Made by a program: the position numbers and the translations under genes. DNA of 64,000 bases, taken from contig JAFVDZ010000024.1 of the NCBI GenBank assembly GCA_017478205.1, positions 34,584 through 98,583 on the forward strand, in the 5' to 3' direction. Position 1 is the stretch's first letter, and each line of letters opens with the position of its first letter. Below, piece by piece: positions 42,421 through 52,181 of this stretch. This stretch comes from Spirochaetales bacterium (GTDB taxonomy: Bacteria; Spirochaetota; Spirochaetia; Sphaerochaetales; Sphaerochaetaceae). The notes beneath the pieces are model-generated. The model had not been told where the DNA came from and did not search any database. It saw nothing but the letters and a program-made list of their open reading frames with translations.

Positions 42421-43383
42421 TTACTTATATATATCTAGAACATCCTTTAAGTATGACAGGTACTTTTTCTTATAGCTTTCTGGTGAGATGATTTCTGCAG
42501 CTCTGCCACACTGGAAAAGATGCATCATAAGCTCAATTGAGTTCTCAGCTGCGAAGGTTACTATCAAGGAGCCATCATCCTGACGCTCGAACTCTGGTGT
42601 TCCATGAACAACTTCGTTAAATGAGTTGAATGCAGACTTTTCTTTCAGACGGAGTTTCAATGGGACCATGTCGATCGCATCATAGTTTTTTTCATCCTTT
42701 GCCATGTTAAATGGCTTCAGGTTGTCTGGGATAGTGTAGGTCTCATCGAGAATTATTGCACTTTCTATCTTGGAGATATCTATTGTAATTATCTCCTTTG
42801 TGTGGCGAAGTCTTCCTGTGACTGTAATTGGGTGTCTTCCTGCTTCACCTTCTCTGAAGCCGATGAAGTAAGGAGATATCTCAAGCTCCTCCTTGCCTTC
42901 CTCTGTAGAGTGGAGTCTTACCATCCTACCTGAAATCCAGGCATCTATCAGAACTTCGAATATCTTGTTATCGTTGTTTCCTTCAGCTTTGTTCTTTCTC
43001 GCATCATTCTCGATCTTCTCAGCAAGTATCAGGATGTTCTGACTTACTGAAGGTGCATAGGACTGCATGTTCATTGCAATCTTTCTAAGACCAGAAGCAA
43101 GGTGAGGGGACTGGAACTCGGAATTCTGGGAAAGCATTTCAGCAGACATGTTGAATGCAATCGACTCATAGACTGAAAGGGCTACAGCGTCATCAGAATC
43201 CTTTTGCTTTATCTTTATCAGATTATTTTCTTCATATATGTCGATATGCTCACTTAGGTCCTCGACATAGCGACTTATTGTAGACCGGTGTACTCCTAGG
43301 CGTCTTGCTATTTCAGCTCGTCTGAGACCTTCTGGGTGACTTCTGAGCAGAAGTTCTAGCTGCGCGACTCTTTCGCCTTTCAT
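42421..43383 (-). CDS. HTH-WYL transcriptional regulator
   Basis: A 320-aa regulator with an N-terminal winged helix-turn-helix (AEIARRLGVHRSTISRYVEDL, about residues 18-39 in two pieces) and a C-terminal WYL-type sensor region (about 140-320) that in relatives binds nucleic acid or nucleotide ligands. The conserved WYL tripeptide is altered here (SPYFIGFREGEAGRHPITVTGRLRHTKEI resembles the second part of the domain), so it is assigned by overall layout. A good AAAAGGAG (plus 43391-43398) precedes the ATG. Its target is unknown; nifJ downstream on the same strand is a neighbour, not a proven target. Confidence 0.8.
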   Translation of the reverse strand: MKGERVAQLELLLRSHPEGLRRAEIARRLGVHRSTISRYVEDLSEHIDIYEENNLIKIKQKDSDDAVALSVYESIAFNMSAEMLSQNSEFQSPHLASGLRKIAMNMQSYAPSVSQNILILAEKIENDARKNKAEGNNDNKIFEVLIDAWISGRMVRLHSTEEGKEELEISPYFIGFREGEAGRHPITVTGRLRHTKEIITIDISKIESAIILDETYTIPDNLKPFNMAKDEKNYDAIDMVPLKLRLKEKSAFNSFNEVVHGTPEFERQDDGSLIVTFAAENSIELMMHLFQCGRAAEIISPESYKKKYLSYLKDVLDIYK

Positions 43384-43488
43384 GATAAGTCTCCTTTTGC
43401 AACTTTATGCAACAAGATTATAGCATGTCTTTCTCGCATGGCAAGTTCTTGTTGTATATGAAATGACAAAGAGACTAAAATTTCAATC

Positions 43489-43689
43489 ATGAGTGAAGAA
43501 TTGGAAAAGATTGAAATCAAATGTGCATACTTAGAAGAGCAGGTTGCTGTTCTAAATGAAGTAGTCATCGAGCAGCAGAAGAGCATCGATAGTCTGCTTA
43601 TCCAACTTCAGAAGATGAAGAGAAAGGTGGATGAACTTGCTGAGGATGCAGGGGAAGCGAGAGAAAACAGACGCCCTCCCCATTATTGA
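43489..43689 (+). CDS. slyX: SlyX-like small coiled-coil protein
   Basis: A 66-aa protein, essentially one amphipathic coiled coil (residues 5-50: LEEQVAVLNEVVIEQQ then SIDSLLIQLQKMKRK) ending in RPPHY. The C-terminal PPHY and the QQ-x-I-x-L-x-x-Q pattern are hallmarks of the SlyX family, whose function is not established. It is divergent from the WYL regulator and converges on the thioesterase gene 3 nt away. No Shine-Dalgarno; TAAAAT (43476-43481) ends 7 nt before the ATG, suggesting a leaderless message. Confidence 0.82.
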   Translation: MSEELEKIEIKCAYLEEQVAVLNEVVIEQQKSIDSLLIQLQKMKRKVDELAEDAGEARENRRPPHY

Positions 43690-43691
43690 TA

Positions 43692-44528
43692 TCACCCCTT
43701 TATCGTATCAGAGAGCAGAGATCGCTTCTTCCACTCTGTAAAGGCTTCGAATACCTGAGTCTGTGAGCCATCCTCTTCAAGCCTGAACATTTCAAAGAAG
43801 AGCTTTGGATTTTCCCTTTCAAGCTCATCTTTATTTTCTGCCATCACCTTTACTATTATCTTTTCTCCCTTGTGTGTCTGTCTTATCCATCTGACATCTA
43901 CAAGGGATGCCTTGTAGTCGTCGTTGAAACAATCAGGAAGTGCCTCTGTGATCCAATTTGTGTATGTGAGGTTGTTCACATGTCTATTTGGATCTGTGTC
44001 GAGATATCTTATCTGTGGCTCGTAGACTGAAACAATATATTTGCACTTTTCCTGTATCTCTATGAGATTAGGAAGCTTAGTGTCCAGATAATTTTTTTCA
44101 GGTGGGAGCATGAGAGCGTTGACGATCTCAGTAGGTCTCATTGGGCGGCCATTGGTCATGTTGATGATGGCCCATCTTGTCATCGCAGAAAAAAGCTTCC
44201 TTCCATCTTGGTCATAGGCTTCTACGATACGAGGGCAGTTGAGACCCTGTGCAGGTTGCACGAAAGTTCTGATCCTGAGTTTGTCTCCCCAGACTCCATA
44301 GTGGAAGATTTCCATCCTGGATCTGGCAATTACCCAGGTAAGTCCATCCTTCTGAAGTTGTGGGATACCTATTTTCTTTGCTGATGCATGTGCACCAGCT
44401 GCTTCCTGCACTGAAGCCTGGTACACATAGAGCTTGGTGTTGAAGTGTGAATCAGTATCATAAGATGTAATGTATGTATCAATGTGTCCGATATTCTCGC
44501 TATCGATTCTTATTTCATCTTCTATCAT
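43692..44528 (-). CDS. Acyl-ACP thioesterase (FatA/FatB-like)
   Basis: Double-hotdog enzyme of 278 aa that releases free fatty acids from acyl carrier protein. The first hotdog (about 10-150) begins with the TDSHFNTKLYVYQASVQEAAG segment. The second (about 165-270) carries IRYLDTDPNRHVNNLTYTNW, whose Asp/Asn/His residues match the catalytic region of plant and bacterial acyl-ACP thioesterases. WVIARSRMEI is also family-typical. It is the last gene of the dnaE-yggT-recG-rsmD run. No transit or signal peptide, so it is cytoplasmic. Confidence 0.9.
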   Translation of the reverse strand: MIEDEIRIDSENIGHIDTYITSYDTDSHFNTKLYVYQASVQEAAGAHASAKKIGIPQLQKDGLTWVIARSRMEIFHYGVWGDKLRIRTFVQPAQGLNCPRIVEAYDQDGRKLFSAMTRWAIINMTNGRPMRPTEIVNALMLPPEKNYLDTKLPNLIEIQEKCKYIVSVYEPQIRYLDTDPNRHVNNLTYTNWITEALPDCFNDDYKASLVDVRWIRQTHKGEKIIVKVMAENKDELERENPKLFFEMFRLEEDGSQTQVFEAFTEWKKRSLLSDTIKG

Positions 44529-44533
44529 CTAAT

Positions 44534-45070
44534 CTATTCCGCCTTGTAAAATCTTAAGAGAGAGCGTCCATACTTTCTCTCATCCTTGAACTTGAATCCC
44601 TCGATCTCTTCTGGCCAGGAGCCACTTTCCTCAGCAGGATAGTGGATGATATATAGGCCACCGGGCTTAACTATATGTCTTGAAGCAATCTTTTTGGAAA
44701 GCTCAACCTTTCCATCCATTGGAAATGGAGGATCTGCATAAACGATATCGTAGCTAAGTAGACAGGAGGAGATGTATCTGTTTACATCCATCATGAAAAG
44801 ATGCTTCTCTTCATTTACGAAGGAGAGGTTCTTTTCTATTGTCGCCTTCTTTCCTCTATCCATCTCGACAAGGTGGATAGGGCTTGCTCCTCTGCTTGCA
44901 GCTTCTATGGCAACACAGCCAGAGCCGGAAAAAAGATCGAGGAAGGATGATCCTGTCAAATCTCCCAGAATTGAAAATAGGGATTCTCTCATTCTGTCCA
45001 TCGCAGGGCGAATTACGCCAGGAGGACATACAATATTTCTTCTACAGTACTGACCGCCAGTTATTCTCAT
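44534..45070 (-). CDS. rsmD: 16S rRNA (guanine-966-N2)-methyltransferase
   Basis: SAM-dependent Rossmann-fold methyltransferase of 178 aa acting on the small-subunit rRNA. Key motifs: MRITGGQYCRR at the N terminus, RPAMDRMRESLFSIL, FLDLFSGSGCVAIEAASRGA (SAM site), VEMDRGK, and YADPPF (the N-methyltransferase DPPY/F catalytic motif). Length is typical. It lies 13 nt behind recG and 5 nt ahead of the thioesterase gene on the minus strand, an operon position. Confidence 0.94.
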   Translation of the reverse strand: MRITGGQYCRRNIVCPPGVIRPAMDRMRESLFSILGDLTGSSFLDLFSGSGCVAIEAASRGASPIHLVEMDRGKKATIEKNLSFVNEEKHLFMMDVNRYISSCLLSYDIVYADPPFPMDGKVELSKKIASRHIVKPGGLYIIHYPAEESGSWPEEIEGFKFKDERKYGRSLLRFYKAE

Positions 45071-45083
45071 AGTTGATATACTA

Positions 45084-47135
45084 TCAAATGACGGTAGTTT
45101 TGTCCTCTTTGAGTAAGAGTGTCCTTAGCATGTAATTTTCAGATGAGATCAAACCTCGGTCCCTTTCCAGAATTGCTTCAGCTTCAGAGCCTGCAATCTC
45201 GATAAGATCGATATCTGTAGCAAGGGATGCAAAGCGGAGTCGCAAGAACCCAGATTGCCTATCACCTGCGATCTCACCAGGTCCCCTGATCTCAAGGTCC
45301 TTTTCTGCAATTACAAAGCCATCTGTTGTGTCTCTCATGACCGAAAGTCGTGCTTTTGCATCCTCAGTCAAAGAAGAGGAGAATACAAGGAAGCACCAGC
45401 TTTGAAGATCGCTTCTTCCAACTCTTCCTCTTAGCTGATGGAGAGCCGCAAGACCAAAGCGTTCAGAGTGCTCTATTATCATGCATGTTGCATCTGGGAT
45501 ATCTATACCGACTTCGACAACAGATGTGGATACAAGATACATGATCTCCTTTTTCCTGAAGCGTTCAAGTATCGTCATCTTCTCCTCTTCCGCAAGTCTT
45601 GAGTGTATCAAAGCAGAAGGAACACCTGGATACTTTGTCTTCAGAAATTCGAACATCGTAGTGACATCTCTGAGGTCGCTATCTCCTTCGTCATCAATTT
45701 TTGGATAGACGAAATATGCTTGATGCTTACGTAGAAACTCGACCCCTACAGCCTGATACATCTTGTCCCTGCCATGCTCTGTGACAAGGTGTGTAATTAT
45801 AGGTTTCCTTCCACCAGGCATCGTGTGGATAGTACTTATAGTCAGGTCTCCAAAGAAGGTGAGTGCAAGGGTTCTAGGAATAGGGGTTGCACTCATCATG
45901 AGAATATGAGGATTTATTCCCTTGCTAGATAGTGATTGTCTCTGCTCGACACCAAAACGGTGCTGTTCATCGATTATCACATACCTTAGATTTCTATATT
46001 CAATATCCTTGGAAAAGAGTGCATGTGTTCCAATTGCGATATCGACATCGCCTCTTTTGAGTGCTTCTAGCAGCAACTTTCTTCCCTTTCCCTTGACATC
46101 TCCTGTTATGAACGCAACTCGAATTCCCAAAGGCTCGAAGAGCTCTGCGGCCTTCTCTGCATGCTGCCTTGCTAGAAGTTCTGTTGGTGCCATGAAAGCA
46201 ACCTGACCCTTCTTTGCAATTACATGGAGGGCGCTGAGCCAAGCGATCAAAGTCTTTCCACAGCCAACATCACCCTGCAAAAGACGATTCATCTGTCCAT
46301 TTGAATCAATGTCTGACCTTATATCCTCAAGGCATAGCTCCTGATCTCTTGTCAAAGCAAAAGGAAGAGCTTTCAGTAGCCTTCTCTCAAGCTCAGAAAT
46401 GGTGCTTCTTTCCCTTTTCCTTTTCAAAGGAGTGCTTTCTCTCTTTATGCTGATTTCCATCAGCAAGAGCTCTGAAAGCGCTAAAGAGCGCCTAGCTCTT
46501 TCCACATCGTTCATTGTCTTTGGATAGTGAAGCAACCTTATCGCTTCATCTGTGTGGAGAAGAGAATATTTTTCATAGATGTATGATGGCATTTCGTCAT
46601 CGAATACAAGGAAGTGGTTGGAAAGGATATTCTTCACATCCCTCCTTATCATCCTCTGGTTCAGGTTTCCAGAGAGAGGATAGATAGGCAGGATCGTTCC
46701 AATCCCTGCTTCCTCTGGTGTTCTATAGACAGAGAAGGAACTAGTCTGCCATTCTCTTCCGTTTTTTGTGACCACAGCATTGATATACCAGGCTGAACCC
46801 ACAGAGAGTGTTCTTTCAAGGAAGGCTCTGCCAAAGCATAGAAGGGAGAGGTTGTAGCCACTTTTTTCTCTGCAGATTACCTTGAGTGTCCTCTGTCCCT
46901 TATTGAAGCCTCCAAAGTATGTGTGTGAGAGGACAACGATTTCTGAGTTTATCTGAACATTATTTTCTGTGACGTCTCTGATCGTTGTCTCTGTGCTTCT
47001 ATCGTCATATCCTCTCGGACATAGCATCAAGAGGTCCTTGAAGGTACTTATTCCCATTTTGGCATAATCTTTCTGGGCCGCCGGTCCGACGCCCTTTAAA
47101 TTGGAAATTGAGTTTTCAAGTTCGCCTATCAGCAA
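45084..47135 (-). CDS. recG: ATP-dependent DNA helicase RecG
   Basis: Branch-migrating helicase for stalled forks and recombination intermediates. The 683-aa protein has the N-terminal wedge/OB region (LKGVGPAAQKDYAKMGI, the RecG helix-hairpin start), Walker A GDVGCGKT (about 288), the DEQHRFGV Walker B (about 390), SATPIPRTLAL and the C-terminal motifs V-VI (STSVVEVGIDIPDA, QLRGRVGR). Full family length. It is 3 nt from yggT and part of the long minus-strand run. Confidence 0.96.
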   Translation of the reverse strand: MLIGELENSISNLKGVGPAAQKDYAKMGISTFKDLLMLCPRGYDDRSTETTIRDVTENNVQINSEIVVLSHTYFGGFNKGQRTLKVICREKSGYNLSLLCFGRAFLERTLSVGSAWYINAVVTKNGREWQTSSFSVYRTPEEAGIGTILPIYPLSGNLNQRMIRRDVKNILSNHFLVFDDEMPSYIYEKYSLLHTDEAIRLLHYPKTMNDVERARRSLALSELLLMEISIKRESTPLKRKRERSTISELERRLLKALPFALTRDQELCLEDIRSDIDSNGQMNRLLQGDVGCGKTLIAWLSALHVIAKKGQVAFMAPTELLARQHAEKAAELFEPLGIRVAFITGDVKGKGRKLLLEALKRGDVDIAIGTHALFSKDIEYRNLRYVIIDEQHRFGVEQRQSLSSKGINPHILMMSATPIPRTLALTFFGDLTISTIHTMPGGRKPIITHLVTEHGRDKMYQAVGVEFLRKHQAYFVYPKIDDEGDSDLRDVTTMFEFLKTKYPGVPSALIHSRLAEEEKMTILERFRKKEIMYLVSTSVVEVGIDIPDATCMIIEHSERFGLAALHQLRGRVGRSDLQSWCFLVFSSSLTEDAKARLSVMRDTTDGFVIAEKDLEIRGPGEIAGDRQSGFLRLRFASLATDIDLIEIAGSEAEAILERDRGLISSENYMLRTLLLKEDKTTVI

Positions 47136-47138
47136 GTT

Positions 47139-47729
47139 CTAGAATCCTATATATCTTGTTGCACTCATCAAAAGAGCGATGACTTGCATCGCAGCAAAGT
47201 AGCTGAGAATTGCAAGAGAAAGAGCGATGATGCAGAGAAGCTGGTCCTTTACAATCCTGTTCGGAAAAAGAGCCATCTGAAGTTTTCTTATTAGTGGCTC
47301 TGCAAGCATTCCTGCTCTCGTCAAGCCAGGGGAGTGGAAAAGGGAGCCCAAGGTTCTGAGAGTGAGGAAGACAATCAGGAGGATGATGAATATCTGGATA
47401 CAATATTGCCAGAGCATCTGGATACATAGCTGCAAGAACCAGGCAAAGCGGAATGTGTGGTAGTATGCAAATATCCTCAATGCCGATTGAAGCAGTTGAA
47501 GCACACCAAGGCCTATGATTGCAGAAAAATCGAGCATTCCTATCATCAACCTTCTTGAACGGAAGATATTAAGATATGGGTCGACAATCATTGAGAAGTA
47601 GCTTGTAAGGCTACCTTGTCTTGGATATGGGTTTATCCAGGTGAGCAAAATCCTGATCCAGATCAGGAAGGAATATAGTTCGAGTGCCTTTGCAAGAAAA
47701 CTTGCAAGTTCATATATATTCGTTGTCAT
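47139..47729 (-). CDS. YggT-family membrane protein
   Basis: A 196-aa inner-membrane protein with two YggT-like repeats. The first contains the signature WIRILLTWINPYPRQGSL, FSMIVDPYLNIFR; the second half is another hydrophobic repeat of similar size (about 100-195) with a weaker motif. The family is widespread, often beside cell-division or pyrroline-5-carboxylate reductase genes, and linked to osmotic tolerance or K+ handling in some bacteria, but the biochemical role is unsettled. Here it lies 9 nt after dnaE and 3 nt before recG. Confidence 0.85.
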   Translation of the reverse strand: MTTNIYELASFLAKALELYSFLIWIRILLTWINPYPRQGSLTSYFSMIVDPYLNIFRSRRLMIGMLDFSAIIGLGVLQLLQSALRIFAYYHTFRFAWFLQLCIQMLWQYCIQIFIILLIVFLTLRTLGSLFHSPGLTRAGMLAEPLIRKLQMALFPNRIVKDQLLCIIALSLAILSYFAAMQVIALLMSATRYIGF

Positions 47730-47738
47730 TTTTTCTCC

Positions 47739-50700
47739 TTATGCATACCAGACACTCTTTATGAGGTCATAGCTTTCTAGTTCCTTCTTGAGATTCTTGT
47801 TGTATGAGAGCGAATAATCTCGACCGAAGGCTATCTTCTCTTTTCTGTTGTCTCCAATATAGGCAAATATCCTGAGGTCGCCTATGTGGTCGATTATGTA
47901 GCTTTTGAGCTCATTTTCGAGCATCTCAAGCTGACCATTCATGACAAGCTCCTCATCTAGCTCAAGACAGACAGAGGAGATAGCTTCACTCTTTAAATCC
48001 TGAGGAGCAGAAACAGTATCGATCAAGAATTGGATAACATCAGAATCCTTCTTTTTGTCGAATTTGCCAGTAAAGCCATATATTCCATCGATAACAACCT
48101 TTCCTTCAATGCCCTCATAAGATTTAGGGAAGGCGACACCTTCTATGTTTCCCTGATAATTTGACAGTGTGAAGATTCCCATGTTCTGTCCCTTCTTGGT
48201 CTTCAGTATCTTCAGGTTGTTGACCTGACAGATCAAGGAGACACTTCTTTCAAGAGGGAGATCCTGTGGTTTAGATATATCGACCCAGACACAGCGCTCT
48301 ACATGTTCCTTGTACTCATCAAGAGGATGACCTGAGACATAGAAGCCCAAGAACTCCTTCTCCATCTCGAGCATCTCTCTCTTGGACCAAGGCTCTGCTT
48401 TTCTCATCTCGAAGCTGTGTATTGTCACATCATCTTCAAAAAGACCTATCTGGCCATATGCAGATGCTTCCTTGTTGCTCTTGTCGAAGGCGATCATGGC
48501 TTCGAGGTTCTGCATCAAGGTAGCTCTATCCTCTCCTAGAGAATCGAAGGTGCCTGCCTTTATCAAGGATTCAAGAAGGCGACCGTTTACCAAGCCTTCG
48601 CTCTGACGGCTGATGAAGTCCAGCATGGACTTGTATGGGCCATTCTTGACTCTCTCATCGACGATCAACTGAGTGACCTGCTCGCCAACATTTCTTATAC
48701 CAGCAAGACCGTAGACGATATTTCCGTTTACGACATTGAAGTGCTTTTCAGAGTTGTTGATGTCAGGTGGCATGAGCTTGATGCCCATAGTATCGGCAAG
48801 TGCAAGGTACTCCTTGAACTTATCCGGGCTGTTCATTTCATTTGTGAGGTTGGCAGCTAAGAATTCTGCAGGATAGTTTGCCTTCAAGAAGGCAGTCTGG
48901 TAGGCAACGACCGAGTAGGCAACAGCATGTGATTTATTGAATCCATACTGGGCAAATGGCTCGAGGAATGCAAATACCTTGTTTGCAAGCTCTTCTGTCC
49001 TGCCAAGCTTCTTTGCTCCTGCGATGAACTTTATCTTCTGCTCTGCAAGCTGGTCGACCTTCTTTTTACCCATGATTCTTCTGAGGATGTCAGCTTCACC
49101 AAGTGTATAGCCTGCAATTACCTGAGCTACCTGCATTACCTGTTCCTGATAGACACAGATTCCGTAGGTTGTCTTCAATATAGGCTCAAGATCTGGGTCG
49201 TCATATTCGATGTCCCAGATGCCGTTCTTACATTTGACGAACTTCTCGATGTACTGCATTGGACCTGGACGATAGAGTGCATTCAAGGCAACGAGGTCTT
49301 CGATTGTGTTTGGCTGAGCATCACGAAGAACCTTCTGCATACCACCAGATTCAAACTGGAATACACATGCAGAGTCTCCTTCACATAGCATCTTGAAGGT
49401 CTTTGGATCCTCTTCATCGATCTTTGAGATATCGAAATCTGGATTGACCTTGTGGATAAGGTCCACAGCGTGCTTGATGAGTGTCAGTGTCTTAAGACCC
49501 AAAAAGTCCATCTTTACAAGACCACAGTCCTCGATAAGATCCATAGTATACTGTGACGCTACAGACTTGGTCTTAGGATCGAAGTTCAGAGGAACGTAGT
49601 CAATTAGAGGGGTCTTTCCGATTACAACGCCAGCTGCATGCAGTGAAGTGTGCCTGTTTCCACCTTCGAGCCTTCTTGAAACGTCAAAAAGTTCCGCATA
49701 GATACCGCCCCTGTCTTCAAGCTCCTTGAGCTTAGGTTCAAGCTCGAAGGCCTGGGCAAGGTTATGAGCATCATCACTGATCAGCTTACAGATCTCGTTT
49801 GCTTCGGCGTATGGAATGTCGAGTGCTCTGGCAACGTCCTTTACAACCGCCTTTGCCTTGAGCGTTCCAAATGTACAGATCTGACCAACACGATCCTTTC
49901 CATAGTGGTCAGTTACATATTGGATTACCTCTCCACGTCTTTCGAAGCAGAAGTCGATATCGAAATCTGGCATGCTGACACGTTCAGGATTCAGGAATCG
50001 TTCGAAGAGCAATGAGTACTTCATCGGATCGACGTCTGTGATCGTGATGGAGTAGGCGACGAGAGAACCAGCACCCGAACCTCTACCTGGTCCAACAGGG
50101 ATGTCGTGCATCTTTGCCCAGTGGATGTAGTCTCGGACGATGAGGAAGTAGCCCTGGAAGTCCATCTTCAAGATGATGCCAAGCTCATAGTCCAGACGGG
50201 CCTTGAGCTCTGGTGTGAGCTTTCCATATCTCTTCTTGCAGCCATCATAGCTGAGCCAGACAAGGTATTCAGCTGTGTCTTTAAATCCTTCTGGTACTTC
50301 GTACTCAGGAAGCAGTGGGCCAGGGAACTTTATCTCAATGTTGATCCTATCGGCAATCTTCTTTGTGTTCTCATAAGCTTCGGGACACCAACTGAAGATT
50401 TCCCTCATCTCATCTCCACTCTTCATGTAGAAGTTGTCGTTAGGGAATTTCAGTCTATCTTCTTCATTCTTCTTTCGGTTCGTGCCGATACAGAGGAGAA
50501 CATCATGAGCATTTGCATCTTCACGGTTTACATAGTGGCAGTCGTTGGTACAGACAAGAGGTATATCCAGTTCCTTTGCAATTCTTACAAGGATTGGATT
50601 TGTTCTCTTCTGCTCAGGAAGATTGTGATCCTGAAGCTCGATATAGTATCTGTCACCAAATATGCTTTTGAACCAGGCAGCTCTTTCCTTTGCCATCCTA

Positions 50701-51230
50701 TAGCACTGCTCTTCAGTGTGCTTGTGCTCGTTATCTAGCAAGAGCTGAAGGATTTCTCCTGCAAGACATGCAGAGAGACAGATGAGATCCTCGCTATGGC
50801 TTACGAGTACCTCGTCATCGATCCTAGGTTTGTAATAGAAGCCTTCTGTGAAGGCGATGGAGTTGAGCTCCATGAGGTGATGATAGCCACGGTCATTCAT
50901 CGCAAGCAGAATGAGGTGGTAGGATCTGTTGCCTTCACTTTGTGGACTCGTATCTCTTCTATTCTTTGGATTTACATAGAATTCACAACCTATGATAGGC
51001 TTGATGTTTGCTGCCTTGCATGCGTTATAGAACCTGAGGGCACCATACATGTTTCCATGGTCTGTGATGGCCATGGCCTGCATCTTGTACTCTCTGGCTT
51101 TTGCCATATACTTTCCAATAGTTGCAGCCCCATCGAGCAGAGAATAGTCGGTGTGGTTGTGTAGGTGGACAAAGTTGTCAAGGACCTCATCCGGTCCATA
51201 GGGTGGATAGTAAACGTCTTTAACTGCCAT
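47739..51230 (-). CDS. dnaE: DNA polymerase III alpha subunit
   Basis: Replicative polymerase of 1163 aa. The PHP domain opens it (FVHLHNHTDYSLLDGAATIGKY, AITDHGNMYGA), the palm has GPGRGSGAGSLVAYSI and the catalytic PDFDIDF (about 419-425), the fingers and the helix-hairpin-helix region follow (QYGFNKSHAVAYSVVAYQTA), and a C-terminal OB domain starts near 980. It is the DnaE1 type, without an in-built proofreading exonuclease. It is 42 nt behind the xdhB-like gene, and TATACT (plus 51240-51245) 9 nt before its ATG offers a separate leaderless promoter. Confidence 0.97.
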   Translation of the reverse strand: MAVKDVYYPPYGPDEVLDNFVHLHNHTDYSLLDGAATIGKYMAKAREYKMQAMAITDHGNMYGALRFYNACKAANIKPIIGCEFYVNPKNRRDTSPQSEGNRSYHLILLAMNDRGYHHLMELNSIAFTEGFYYKPRIDDEVLVSHSEDLICLSACLAGEILQLLLDNEHKHTEEQCYRMAKERAAWFKSIFGDRYYIELQDHNLPEQKRTNPILVRIAKELDIPLVCTNDCHYVNREDANAHDVLLCIGTNRKKNEEDRLKFPNDNFYMKSGDEMREIFSWCPEAYENTKKIADRINIEIKFPGPLLPEYEVPEGFKDTAEYLVWLSYDGCKKRYGKLTPELKARLDYELGIILKMDFQGYFLIVRDYIHWAKMHDIPVGPGRGSGAGSLVAYSITITDVDPMKYSLLFERFLNPERVSMPDFDIDFCFERRGEVIQYVTDHYGKDRVGQICTFGTLKAKAVVKDVARALDIPYAEANEICKLISDDAHNLAQAFELEPKLKELEDRGGIYAELFDVSRRLEGGNRHTSLHAAGVVIGKTPLIDYVPLNFDPKTKSVASQYTMDLIEDCGLVKMDFLGLKTLTLIKHAVDLIHKVNPDFDISKIDEEDPKTFKMLCEGDSACVFQFESGGMQKVLRDAQPNTIEDLVALNALYRPGPMQYIEKFVKCKNGIWDIEYDDPDLEPILKTTYGICVYQEQVMQVAQVIAGYTLGEADILRRIMGKKKVDQLAEQKIKFIAGAKKLGRTEELANKVFAFLEPFAQYGFNKSHAVAYSVVAYQTAFLKANYPAEFLAANLTNEMNSPDKFKEYLALADTMGIKLMPPDINNSEKHFNVVNGNIVYGLAGIRNVGEQVTQLIVDERVKNGPYKSMLDFISRQSEGLVNGRLLESLIKAGTFDSLGEDRATLMQNLEAMIAFDKSNKEASAYGQIGLFEDDVTIHSFEMRKAEPWSKREMLEMEKEFLGFYVSGHPLDEYKEHVERCVWVDISKPQDLPLERSVSLICQVNNLKILKTKKGQNMGIFTLSNYQGNIEGVAFPKSYEGIEGKVVIDGIYGFTGKFDKKKDSDVIQFLIDTVSAPQDLKSEAISSVCLELDEELVMNGQLEMLENELKSYIIDHIGDLRIFAYIGDNRKEKIAFGRDYSLSYNKNLKKELESYDLIKSVWYA

Positions 51231-51239
51231 AGGCTACAA

Positions 51240-51248
51240 AGTATAGCA
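51240..51248 (-). promoter_or_regulatory. Possible extended -10 element of dnaE
   Basis: Minus strand TGCTATACT, an extended -10 pattern, ends 9 nt before the dnaE ATG. No Shine-Dalgarno is present. It would let dnaE be transcribed without the molybdoenzyme-like genes upstream. Confidence 0.35.
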
Positions 51249-51272
51249 TAATGAAGACGTTTCGTTAATAAA

Positions 51273-52181
51273 CTACAGGGAAAGAATGTTCTGATTCAGA
51301 GATAGAACCATATCCTTCATCATGCCATTGAGTCTTGCTTCCTGAATGGGTGTAATTGGACCAAGATTATCGCTAATATATGCCATTATGTTCTTGAAAA
51401 GTTCCTTCGTGCTGTTCTCGTTTGCAGGTAGAGGCATCGATTCAAGCAATGTATCTATATCCTTGCTATATGCATAGCCCATTGAAGGTATGGTGATTAT
51501 AGCTCTTGGGGAAGTAAGACCATTCTGGTCCAGCTTGGATACGACAGCAAGAGAGACAGCTTCATCTGGATTGCATACAGGCTTTCCTGCTGTTGAGAAG
51601 TACTCGAAATCGAAATCCTGAATTATGATCCTGATCTTTGACACGAGAGCGTTCGGAAAGACTGTATTTAGGATGAATTTTCCATTCTTGTCATAAAGTC
51701 TTGATACATGCATCCACCGTCTTGTGAAGTTTCTTCTCTTAGGGATTACGACTTCAACTGCAGTGTCCAGAAGAACAAGTACAGATGAAAGAGGGGAATT
51801 CAATCCCTTGAGGCACAATGTTCCACCGATAGAAATCCTTTCTCTCATCATCCTGCAGGCAGTGCTCTCAATTGCCTGGATAAGAGAGCGTGGAAAGATA
51901 TTGTTTCCAAGCAATGCGATATCGTTCAAGGAGACCATGGCGCCAATTTCAGAGAAGCGGTCGTTTCTCTGGATGCGATATAGCTCTTCGATATCCTTCA
52001 AGTTTATTATTTCTACATTGGTGGCAGCAGATGGATAGAAGTCAGGGCGGGACATGATATATGTTCCACCAGCCCAGATAGAGGTTGCACTTCCACTGTA
52101 GTTGATTACAGTATCAGCATATTCACCGATAGTCTTCGGTTCATGAACATTAGGAGATCTTAGTTCTGTATACAGTGGCAT
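51273..52181 (-). CDS. FAD-binding subunit of a molybdenum-hydroxylase-like enzyme
   Basis: A 302-aa protein of the CoxM/XdhB type, carrying electrons between the iron-sulfur subunit and an acceptor through FAD. Visible: the FAD-site WAGGTYIM (about 37-44; canonical AGGTD) and ISIGGTLCLKGLNSPLSSVLV (about 115-135; canonical IGGN-x-A-x-A-P-x-x-D), followed by a CO-dehydrogenase-flavoprotein-like C-terminal part (about 175-290). Two canonical positions differ (Tyr for Asp, Thr for Asn), echoing the divergence of the partner large subunit. Its start overlaps the iron-sulfur subunit gene by 32 nt. Confidence 0.82.
   Translation of the reverse strand: MPLYTELRSPNVHEPKTIGEYADTVINYSGSATSIWAGGTYIMSRPDFYPSAATNVEIINLKDIEELYRIQRNDRFSEIGAMVSLNDIALLGNNIFPRSLIQAIESTACRMMRERISIGGTLCLKGLNSPLSSVLVLLDTAVEVVIPKRRNFTRRWMHVSRLYDKNGKFILNTVFPNALVSKIRIIIQDFDFEYFSTAGKPVCNPDEAVSLAVVSKLDQNGLTSPRAIITIPSMGYAYSKDIDTLLESMPLPANENSTKELFKNIMAYISDNLGPITPIQEARLNGMMKDMVLSLNQNILSL

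Noticed and set aside
47116..47427. Separate gene antiframe within yggT
   Set aside because: It overlaps yggT on the same strand in another frame, where yggT has a recognisable family motif and tight operon spacing.
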